Source: a virus
IMG/VR virus record: IMGVR_UViG_3300045131_002929
Coordinates: 1 to 64,000 of that record
Reading direction: 5' to 3' (one strand)
DNA length: 64,000 nt
The translations under genes and the position numbers were made by a program. This document shows, in pieces, positions 38,975 to 47,007 of the stretch (the first letter of the stretch is position 1; every line of letters starts with the position of its first letter). Under the pieces are notes generated by a model that searched no databases, was not told where the DNA came from, and saw only the letters and a program-made list of their open reading frames with translations.

Positions 38975-41891
38975 CGGCGAGATCGACGTCGGCGTGCCGA
39001 TCATCATACCCTCCGGCTCGCCGGACGGCTCGTACACCGTGCGCGTGGTCGGCTGCGACGCTGCCGGCAACTGGCAGCCGGTGGAGCTGGCCACCGAGCC
39101 GCCCGAGTGGACCGTCTACACCAAGTTCAACATGACCATGGCCACGCCGCTTGGCGTCGGCACGGCCAGCCCCGCCACGGCCCAGTCAGGCCCTGGCGAG
39201 GCGGTGGCCATAAGCGCCTTGGCCGGATCCGGCTACATATTCTCCCGGTGGGTCGCCACGGGACCGGCCACATTCGAGGACTACGAATCCGCCGTGACCA
39301 CGGTCACGCTGGCCGGCGACGCCTCCGTGCGCGCCGTGTTCGGCACGCTGGTCGTGAGCTACACGCTGAACTACTCGGCCCAGGCCCACGGGGCCGTAAC
39401 CGGCGAGGCCGTCCAGGTGGTAGTCCGGGGCGCGGGCGGATCTTCCGTCACGGCTGTGGCCGAAGCCGGCTATCATTTCAGCGGATGGAGCGACGGGGTC
39501 ATGTCTGCCACCCGCGTGGACTCCAACGTCATGGCCAGCATCGCCGTATCCGCGCACTTCGCGCTGGACGCCGCGCTGTACACCGTGATCTTCGCCGCGG
39601 GCGCGCACGGCTCGCTCTCGGGCGACCTGACTCAGTCGGTGGCTTACGGCGACAGCTGCACAAGGGTGTTCGCCCTGTCCGCGACAGGCTACCGATTTTC
39701 CAGATGGAGCGACGGCTCGACCTATTCGTACCTCACGTTGACCGGCGTGACGTGCGACATGACGCTGACCGCTTTCTTCGAGATAGAGACAGGATATAGG
39801 TACTTGAAGTACCAGGCGTCGACGGGCGGCAGCATAGCGGGCAACGCCGACCAGTCGATCCCCACCGACAGCACAGGCTCTCAAGTCACGGCCGTCGCTC
39901 TGGCCGGCTATCACTTCAAAATCTGGAGCGACGGGTCGGCGCGGGCCACCAGGACGGACACTGCCGGCTATGACAAGACGTTCACGGCCTATTTCGAAGT
40001 GAATTTCTTCACCGTGGCCTACGCGGCCACGGATGGCGGCTCCGTGACGGGAACCCTGATCCAGAAGATCAACGCCGGCAGCTTTGGGTCCGAAGTCGTG
40101 GCCACGCCCGACGAAGGGCACCATTTCACCTACTGGAGCGACGGGCTGGCCACGGCCGCACGGACGGAGTACGACGTCACCTACAACATGACGCTGACCG
40201 CCAACTTCCTGCCCGACGCCAGCAACGTCACGCTGGCCTACTCCGCGGGCCTGCACGGCGCGATCGAAGGCGTGGCCACGCAATCCGTGCCCGTTGGCGG
40301 CTCGGGCTCGCAGGTAACGGCGGTTCCGGACGCGGGCTACAGATTCGCCTACTGGGACGACGGCGTGGGCACGGCCGCGCGCACCGACTCGAACGTCATG
40401 TTCGGCAAGGCCCCCACCGCCTACTTCGAACGTTTGAAATACACCCTGGAGTATACGGCGGAATACGGCGGCGAGATCCAAGGGACCACTCTGCAGACCG
40501 TGTCCCCGGGCGGCGACGGCACTTACGTGGCGGCCGGGGCCCATACTGGATACCGTTTCATCAAGTGGTCGGACGGCCTGGCCACAGCGGGCCGCGTAGA
40601 CTGGAACGTGACTTGCAGCTTATCCGTGTCCGCTTTCTTCGATATCATCAAAAGCGCATACGTGCTGACCTACACGGCCGGAATGGGCGGCTCGATATCA
40701 GGCTCGAAGACGCAGCTAGTCGCCAGCGGGGGCACTGGATCCTCTGTGACCGCCATGCCCGCCGCGGGCCATCATTTCGTGATGTGGAGCGACGGGCTGG
40801 CCACAGCCGCCCGGACGGACTCCTTAGTGTACTGCGACAAGGCGCTCACGGCCTACTTCGCCGCCGACTCGGCGGCTTATCTGCTTGCATACGCCACGGA
40901 CGGCAACGGGACGCTGGCGGGCGCCGCGGTCCAGTCCGTAGCGTCCGGCGGCTCCGGCACCGAAGTCGTGGCCGTGGCGAACACGGGATACCACTTCAGC
41001 GGTTGGAGCGACGGGTACGCGCGGGGGGCCCGCACCGACCTGAACGTCAAAATGGATATAACGGCCACGGCCATGTTCGCGCTGGGCGGCCAGAACTGCG
41101 TGGTGACATATTCCGCCGGGCCATGCGGCTCGGTTACCGGAATACTCACCCAGTCGGTGGCCCAGGGCGGCGCGTGCACGGCCGTGACGGCCGTGCCGGA
41201 CTCCGGCTACCACTTCGTGACGTGGAGCGACGGGTCGACGTCGGCCACCAGGACCGACCTAGGCGTGGCCTGCGACCGAACGTACATGGCCGTGTTCGAC
41301 CCGAGCGTGTACACGGCCGACTATAGGGCAGGGCCGAACGGGTCTATCAGTGGATCAGCGCACCAGTTGATATCGCACGGTCACAATGCCAGCTCAGTGA
41401 CGGGCGTGCCTTCAGGTTATTATAGAAAGTCCCACTGGAGCGACGGATACCCGTTGACGGCGAACATGGGCGTGCGCGTAGACCAAGCCGTGGACCACAA
41501 CATAGACGCCGCGATCTACTTCTATCTGCCAACTTACAGCGTCTCAGTCTCCGCGGGGGCAGGCGGCACGGCCACCCCTGACACCGTGGGCGGCGCCATC
41601 GCCATGGCGGGCGAAACCGTGGTCGCGCTGCGCGCCGAGCCCGCCGTCGGATACGTGTTCAGCAAGTGGACGGTGCTGCGCGGCAGCGCGCCCGCTGCCC
41701 CTACGGCTGCGGACACTACGGTCACGGTGGGCGCCGACACCTCGATAAGGGCCGACTTCGCCGTCCTCGTGCCGAGCGCCGCCTTCGTAAGCGGTGTTCC
41801 GACCGGAACCACGAACGTGCAAGGCGGCACAGTCGTCGTCGGTGGGTCGAACGTGGTATCGTATAAGTATGAAATAGTCAAAGTCAGTTAG
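38967..41891 (+). CDS. Giant adhesin-like fibre protein 2: InlB-type repeats between two half Ig-like domains
   Basis: The product has 974 residues. The first ~50 residues (MFSGEIDVGVPIIIPSGSPD onward) are the second half of an Ig-like repeat whose first half ends the preceding protein. About ten repeats of ~70 residues follow, with the pattern Y-x-A-x-x-G-x-x-x-G... GYHFSGWSDG... T-A-Y-F, the divergent InlB B-repeat seen in bacterial surface proteins, plus a variant repeat at each end. The last ~38 residues are the first half of another Ig-like repeat, ending YKYEIVKVS. The ATG overlaps the upstream gene by eight bases with only a weak Shine-Dalgarno, so translation may be coupled or frameshifted from it. 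Confidence 0.75.
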   Translation: MFSGEIDVGVPIIIPSGSPDGSYTVRVVGCDAAGNWQPVELATEPPEWTVYTKFNMTMATPLGVGTASPATAQSGPGEAVAISALAGSGYIFSRWVATGPATFEDYESAVTTVTLAGDASVRAVFGTLVVSYTLNYSAQAHGAVTGEAVQVVVRGAGGSSVTAVAEAGYHFSGWSDGVMSATRVDSNVMASIAVSAHFALDAALYTVIFAAGAHGSLSGDLTQSVAYGDSCTRVFALSATGYRFSRWSDGSTYSYLTLTGVTCDMTLTAFFEIETGYRYLKYQASTGGSIAGNADQSIPTDSTGSQVTAVALAGYHFKIWSDGSARATRTDTAGYDKTFTAYFEVNFFTVAYAATDGGSVTGTLIQKINAGSFGSEVVATPDEGHHFTYWSDGLATAARTEYDVTYNMTLTANFLPDASNVTLAYSAGLHGAIEGVATQSVPVGGSGSQVTAVPDAGYRFAYWDDGVGTAARTDSNVMFGKAPTAYFERLKYTLEYTAEYGGEIQGTTLQTVSPGGDGTYVAAGAHTGYRFIKWSDGLATAGRVDWNVTCSLSVSAFFDIIKSAYVLTYTAGMGGSISGSKTQLVASGGTGSSVTAMPAAGHHFVMWSDGLATAARTDSLVYCDKALTAYFAADSAAYLLAYATDGNGTLAGAAVQSVASGGSGTEVVAVANTGYHFSGWSDGYARGARTDLNVKMDITATAMFALGGQNCVVTYSAGPCGSVTGILTQSVAQGGACTAVTAVPDSGYHFVTWSDGSTSATRTDLGVACDRTYMAVFDPSVYTADYRAGPNGSISGSAHQLISHGHNASSVTGVPSGYYRKSHWSDGYPLTANMGVRVDQAVDHNIDAAIYFYLPTYSVSVSAGAGGTATPDTVGGAIAMAGETVVALRAEPAVGYVFSKWTVLRGSAPAAPTAADTTVTVGADTSIRADFAVLVPSAAFVSGVPTGTTNVQGGTVVVGGSNVVSYKYEIVKVS

Positions 41892-41899
41892 GAGCGGCC

Positions 41900-44800
41900 A
41901 TGGCCTGGAGCGACGAAATACCTGTCGGGACGCCGATAACCATCCCCTTGGACCTGGTGGACGGAGTGTACCGCATCCTGGTGATAGGTAAGGCCCCCGC
42001 GGGCAACTGGCAGGCCACCGCGCTGACCAGTTCCAACTGGACGCTGGACACGACGGCGCCCACGGCTGTGATCGGGTCGCCGCCGGCCAGTCTCACAAAC
42101 CTCACCTCTTTCTCGATCGCTATAACGGGCGCAGGGGTAACCCAGTACAAATACGCATTGAACGGCGGCGCGTACAGCCAGCCCAGTAGCATAAGCTCGC
42201 GCATCGCCCTAAGCGGGCTCGCCGATGGAGCTTACTCGCTGGACGTGGTCGGGCGCGACGCGGTCGGCAACTGGCAGACGACGCCCACGACCTACAGTTG
42301 GGTAGTGGACACCACGGCCGCCGTGGCCGTGCTCTCCAATACCCCGCAGCCCGTGACCCAAGAAACTTCGGCGACTATCTCCGTGGACGGAACCGACGTG
42401 GTGGCCTATATGTATAAGCTGAATGGCGGAGCATGGTCCGCCTCCACCCCGGTGGCCACGCCTATAGCTCTGGCTAACCTTACTGAGGGGACCTATTCGC
42501 TATCCGTCAAAAGCGTGGACGCGGCCGGCAACTGGCAGGTGGCGCCCACGACCTACAGTTGGGTAGTGGACACCACGGCCCCCATCGCGGTGCTGTCCAA
42601 CGCTCCACAGCCCGTGACCGCGGCGACTTCGGCGACTATATACGTGGGCGACGACGTGGTGGCCTATATGTATAAGCTGAATGGCGGAGCATGGTCCACT
42701 TCCACCCCGGTGGCCACGCCTATAACCCTGTCGAACCTTACTGAGGGGGCTTACACGCTGGACGTGGTCGGGCGCGACGCGGCCGGCAACTGGCAGGTGG
42801 CGCCCACGACCTACAGTTGGGTAGTGGACACCACGGCCCCCATCGCGGTGCTGTCCGGAGTTCCGCAGCCGCTATTCCTAACGATTGATGTTAGTCATGC
42901 GCATATATACGTGGGCGGAACCGACGTGGTGGCCTATATGTATAAGCTGAATGGCGGAGCATGGTCCACTTCCACCCCGGTGGCCACGCCTATAGGCGTG
43001 GACCTTTACCACGGAGCTTACTCTCTGGAAGTGGTCGGCTGCGACGCGGTCGGCAACTGGCAGACGACGCCCACGACCTACAGTTGGGTAGTGGACAAGC
43101 CGCTGTTTGCTGTGCTGTCCGGCGCTCCGGAGGAACATACCAAAGAGACTTCGGCGACTATATACGTGGGCGGCGACGACGTGGTGGCCTATATGTATAG
43201 GCTGAATGCCGGGTTATGGTCCGCCTCCACCCCGGTGGCCACGCCTATAACCCTGTCGAACCTTACTGAGGGGGCTTACACGCTGGACGTCAAAGGCTTG
43301 AATCCGGAGAGCAGCTTGCCGACGTGGAACCGCCTGCACTACTGGGTGGTGGACACGACGGCGCCCACGGCTGTGATCTGGTCGCCGCCGGCCAGTCTCA
43401 CAAACCTCACCTCTTTCTCGATCAATATAACGGGCGCAGGGGTAACCCAGTACAAATACGCGTTGAACGGCGGCGCGTACAGCCAGCCCATTAGCATAAG
43501 CTCGCACATCGCCCTAAGCGGGCTCGCCGATGGAGCTTACTCTCTGGAAGTGGTCGGCTGCGACGCGGCCGGCAACTGGCAGACGACGCCCACCACGGCC
43601 AGCTGGACGGTCGACGCCACGGCCCCCATCGCGGTGCTGTCCAACGCTCCACAGCCCGTGACCGCGGCGACTTCGGCGACTATCTCCGTGGGCGGAACCG
43701 ACGTGGTGGGATATGCGTATAGGCTGAATGGCGGAGCATGGTCCAATTACGTCCCGGTGGCCACGCCTATAACCCTGTCGAACCTTGCTAAGGGGGCTTA
43801 CTCGCTGTACGTGGCCGGCCACGACGCGGCCGGCAACTGGCAGGTGGCGCCCACGACCTACAGTTGGGTAGTGGACGAGGCGCTCACGGCCGTGCTCGGC
43901 GGCAGCGTGCCGAGCGGGGTCTACACCCAGTATGTCCAAGGGATAAGCGTGGGCGGCTACGGCGTGACTCACTATAAATATTCGCTCAACGGCGGGGCCT
44001 ACACCGACGAGGCGCCTATAAGCGCGGCTATAGATCTGCCTATGTTGCCGGACGGCGAATACACGCTGGACGTCATAGGCAGGGGGCTGGCGGGGAACTG
44101 GCTGGGCACCCCCACCCACGCCGCCTGGTCTTTACTGATACCGCCGCCTGTGGCTACGGTAAGCGGCATCCTCAACCCTTCTCTCAGCACTGTAAACGCC
44201 TCCATAGGCGGAGCAAGGGTGGCCGCGTTTAACTACAAGCTAGACCAGATGACTACTATAGGTCCCGTCGTCGCAAGCGGGTACGGGCTCAGTCTGAACA
44301 TCGAGCCCAACGGGCCGCATCAGTTGTCTGTGTGGGGAATCGACCTCGCAGGCCGGGTGCAGACTACGCCTACGGTTGTAGAGTGGACCGTGGACTCCGC
44401 CCAGCCTGTATTCAACCTAGTCTATGACGCCGGCGGCGCGAACGGCACCGTTCCGTTCGATAACAAATGGTATTTTATGAACAGCAAGGTGTATCTAGCT
44501 AGCGCGTCCACTTTGAACTACCCCTCTAAAAAGTTCAACAGCTGGTTTATGTCCGACTACGGCTCTAGGAATCCCGGTGAATACATAATGACGCCTACCG
44601 CAGCGCCCCAAGGCGGGCATATTATTTTCTGCCAAGCCCAGTGGACCATTTTTAATTGGTATGCCGCTAATTCCAGTATTCTGTATATCACCGGTGTTGT
44701 CAATAACGTGCCCCAGAGCGGAACCGTCACAATACCCTATTCCTTAGGGCACCAAGCTGTAACTGTAATTGGCAACAATTGTTTTAAAGATATGTCGGCC

Positions 44801-45298
44801 ATATCCAGTGTGGTTTTGAACTGCACCTCGCTTAGCGAAATACAAAGCCAGGCGTTCGCCGGCTGCAGCGGAATGACTTCCATAACCACGCCTAACTCCC
44901 TGACCCGCTTAGGCGTTAGCGCGTTCGAAGGGTGCTCCAGCCTGACGGCCTTTACGATCCCTGTCGACTTGACCGTTATTCAAAACCGCGCCTTCTACGG
45001 CTGCTCCAGTATATCTTCAATCAATATAGGCGCCACGAATGTTAGCTTGGTAGGCGAGGCCGCCTTCCAAGGCTGCGCCAGCTTGAGCGACTTGTCTTTC
45101 GGTACGACGCTGCAGGTTGTAGGCGCGAACGCTTTCACGGGCACTGGCATCACCCATGCACACTTCAAAGGCAACGCGCCGTCCATTCAATCCACATCCT
45201 ACCCGGCAGGCACCGTGCTGCATTATGTTCCAGGCAAGACCGGCTGGACTAATCCGATGGCAGGTTTCACGACCGTAGGCGACGAAACACCCTACTAG
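41900..45298 (+). CDS. Giant adhesin-like fibre protein 3: Ig-like repeats, InlB-type repeat, BspA-type LRR
   Basis: The product has 1132 residues. It opens with MAWSDEIPVGTPITIP, the second half of an Ig-like repeat begun at the end of protein 2. About nine Ig-like repeats of 85-95 residues follow (core VAYMYKLNGGAWS ... DAAGNWQ ... SWVVDTTAP), several nearly identical in DNA. Residues ~830-915 are an InlB-type repeat. The final ~210 residues are BspA-type leucine-rich repeats (AFAGCSGMTSITTP, AFEGCSSLTAFTIP, AFYGCSSISSINIG). TTAGGAG overlaps the upstream stop and serves as ribosome-binding site. BspA-type LRRs usually mediate surface adhesion. Confidence 0.8.
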   Translation: MAWSDEIPVGTPITIPLDLVDGVYRILVIGKAPAGNWQATALTSSNWTLDTTAPTAVIGSPPASLTNLTSFSIAITGAGVTQYKYALNGGAYSQPSSISSRIALSGLADGAYSLDVVGRDAVGNWQTTPTTYSWVVDTTAAVAVLSNTPQPVTQETSATISVDGTDVVAYMYKLNGGAWSASTPVATPIALANLTEGTYSLSVKSVDAAGNWQVAPTTYSWVVDTTAPIAVLSNAPQPVTAATSATIYVGDDVVAYMYKLNGGAWSTSTPVATPITLSNLTEGAYTLDVVGRDAAGNWQVAPTTYSWVVDTTAPIAVLSGVPQPLFLTIDVSHAHIYVGGTDVVAYMYKLNGGAWSTSTPVATPIGVDLYHGAYSLEVVGCDAVGNWQTTPTTYSWVVDKPLFAVLSGAPEEHTKETSATIYVGGDDVVAYMYRLNAGLWSASTPVATPITLSNLTEGAYTLDVKGLNPESSLPTWNRLHYWVVDTTAPTAVIWSPPASLTNLTSFSINITGAGVTQYKYALNGGAYSQPISISSHIALSGLADGAYSLEVVGCDAAGNWQTTPTTASWTVDATAPIAVLSNAPQPVTAATSATISVGGTDVVGYAYRLNGGAWSNYVPVATPITLSNLAKGAYSLYVAGHDAAGNWQVAPTTYSWVVDEALTAVLGGSVPSGVYTQYVQGISVGGYGVTHYKYSLNGGAYTDEAPISAAIDLPMLPDGEYTLDVIGRGLAGNWLGTPTHAAWSLLIPPPVATVSGILNPSLSTVNASIGGARVAAFNYKLDQMTTIGPVVASGYGLSLNIEPNGPHQLSVWGIDLAGRVQTTPTVVEWTVDSAQPVFNLVYDAGGANGTVPFDNKWYFMNSKVYLASASTLNYPSKKFNSWFMSDYGSRNPGEYIMTPTAAPQGGHIIFCQAQWTIFNWYAANSSILYITGVVNNVPQSGTVTIPYSLGHQAVTVIGNNCFKDMSAISSVVLNCTSLSEIQSQAFAGCSGMTSITTPNSLTRLGVSAFEGCSSLTAFTIPVDLTVIQNRAFYGCSSISSINIGATNVSLVGEAAFQGCASLSDLSFGTTLQVVGANAFTGTGITHAHFKGNAPSIQSTSYPAGTVLHYVPGKTGWTNPMAGFTTVGDETPY

Positions 45299-45312
45299 GG
45301 GGGCAATGAAGC

Positions 45313-46671
45313 ATGGCCTACTCAGAATCATCCATGAGCTCCCTGTCCTCGGACTCCACCGAGCTGCTGAACTCCACCAGCTCGGACTCCTCAGCCTCCT
45401 TCGCCATGGGCAAGGGCGCGGCTGGCAGCTTCGCCTGGTGGCCCACGCGGGCCCCCGTGGCGGACTGGCGCGCCATGGCCGCCAGCCACGACTGCTCGCT
45501 CATACTGGCCGCCGCGGACCGCGAGGCCGGCGGCGGGCTGCACGTGAGCCAGGACGGCGGCCACACCTGGCTGCCCTGCTGGAGCTCCTACCCTAGAAGC
45601 TGGCGGGCCGTGGCCGTGTCGCGCAGGGGCGAGATGATGGCCGCCTGCGACTCCATGGGCATGATCTACGCCACCCACGCCGCCTACGACTCGTCGTCCA
45701 CGCCCGGCGACGCCTGGCACTGGAAGGCGCAGCCCTCCGCGGGCGAGCGCGACTGGCGCGGGGTGGCCATAGGCGAGGAAGGCAATTTCCTGGTGGCCGT
45801 GGCGGCCGGCGGGCGGCTGTGGACCAAGTACTGCCAGGACAACGACATGAGCACCTCGAGCGTCAGCGTGGCCGGCGACAGCAGCTCCTCCGCGAACGAC
45901 TGCGTAGTCTCGTTCAACAGCAAGGGCGGGGCCGCCGTAGAGCCGCTGCGCGTGAACGCCGGCTACTCCATAGCGCTGGGCGAATGGCCGAGGCCGACGC
46001 GGGCCGCGCGCTCGTTCGGCGGGTGGTGCTCCGACTTCCAGTGCCTGACTTTGTTCGACGAGTCGGCCGTCGTCAACTACGACCTGACTTTGTTCGCCAA
46101 GTGGAACAAAGCCACGGGCGCGGCCTTCCACGCCAACGGCGGCGGCGACATACCGGATCAGAGCGCGACGCTTGTCAACGGGCAGTATTACGTGACGGCG
46201 CCGCCGGCGCCGGTAAGGGCCGGCCACACCTTCCAAGGGTGGTATGCTGACGAACTGCTGCAAGGGGCCTTATTCGACTTCGCGGCGCCCATATCAGGAT
46301 TCCGCGACCTGTACGCCAAGTGGCAGATCGACACCTACGCCGTGACTTTCAACAGCAACGGCGGCACGGCCGTGGGGCCGCAGTCGGTGGTGTTCAACAA
46401 CCAAGTAGCCAAGCCGGCCGACCCCGTGTTCGCCGGCTACAGGCTGATCGGGTGGTTCCTAGGGTCGGCGGAATCGTCCTACGATTTCAATTCGGGGGTC
46501 CAAGGTGCTATGGTTCTTAAGGCGAAGTGGACCATATACATTCCAAGCGCAGCCAGCGAGAACCTGTTCGACGACGGGGCGCAGAACCTTATGATGTCCG
46601 CCGGCGACGACCACGAGATAGAGATGAACGAGGCCATCGCGCTGTCCCAAGGCGGCTGCGAGCCTTTCTAA
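45313..46671 (+). CDS. Adhesin-like protein: serine-rich start, Asp-box domain, InlB-type repeats
   Basis: The product has 452 residues with AGGGGGG before the ATG. The N-terminus is Ser-rich (SSMSSLSSDSTELLNSTSSD). Residues ~40-180 hold an Asp-box segment (SQDGGHTW) related to that of the first giant protein. Residues ~195-410 are three InlB-type repeats (VVSFNSKGGAAVEPLRVNAG, AAFHANGGGDIPDQSATL, AVTFNSNGGTAVGPQSVVFN). The end is acidic (DDHEIEMNEAIALSQGG). It is probably another fibre subunit of the same appendage. Confidence 0.7.
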   Translation: MAYSESSMSSLSSDSTELLNSTSSDSSASFAMGKGAAGSFAWWPTRAPVADWRAMAASHDCSLILAAADREAGGGLHVSQDGGHTWLPCWSSYPRSWRAVAVSRRGEMMAACDSMGMIYATHAAYDSSSTPGDAWHWKAQPSAGERDWRGVAIGEEGNFLVAVAAGGRLWTKYCQDNDMSTSSVSVAGDSSSSANDCVVSFNSKGGAAVEPLRVNAGYSIALGEWPRPTRAARSFGGWCSDFQCLTLFDESAVVNYDLTLFAKWNKATGAAFHANGGGDIPDQSATLVNGQYYVTAPPAPVRAGHTFQGWYADELLQGALFDFAAPISGFRDLYAKWQIDTYAVTFNSNGGTAVGPQSVVFNNQVAKPADPVFAGYRLIGWFLGSAESSYDFNSGVQGAMVLKAKWTIYIPSAASENLFDDGAQNLMMSAGDDHEIEMNEAIALSQGGCEPF

Positions 46672-46685
46672 CCAGGAGAATCGAC

Positions 46686-47006
46686 ATGTTCGTACGCAAG
46701 GTAATGGCGCTGGGCACGTTGCCCGAAGCCGCCGACGCCGTGTACACGGCCCCCGCCGACGTCACCGGGCTGATCCACAACGTCACGCTGCACAACAAGT
46801 CCGTCAACGCGCAGACCGTCACGCTGCAGTACCACTCGGGGTCCGTGGACTACCAGATGTACAGGCTGCAGATCCCGGCGGCCGACACGGTCAGCCTGGG
46901 CTTCTACAACGAGGGCTTCGTGGTCATGACCGGATGCTCGCTGCGCGGCTACGCCACGGAGGCCGGGGCCGTCAACGTGAAGGTCGACGGAACCGAGGAG
47001 TCTTAA
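46686..47006 (+). CDS. Small beta-sandwich virion protein
   Basis: The product has 106 residues from the ATG with CCAGGAG upstream. The pattern IHNVTLHNKSVNAQTVTLQY, then QIPAADTVSLGFYNEGFVVM, is typical of small phage beta-sandwich proteins and is similar in style to the one at 11102-11395. It lies between two large adhesin genes, so it may be a connector or decoration subunit of the appendage. Confidence 0.6.
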   Translation: MFVRKVMALGTLPEAADAVYTAPADVTGLIHNVTLHNKSVNAQTVTLQYHSGSVDYQMYRLQIPAADTVSLGFYNEGFVVMTGCSLRGYATEAGAVNVKVDGTEES

Positions 47007-47007
47007 T

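Noticed and set aside
36182-40544. Long minus-strand open frames opposite the giant adhesins
   Set aside because: They are complements of repeat-rich genes whose plus-strand translation shows clear Asp-box, Ig-like and InlB-type repeats.
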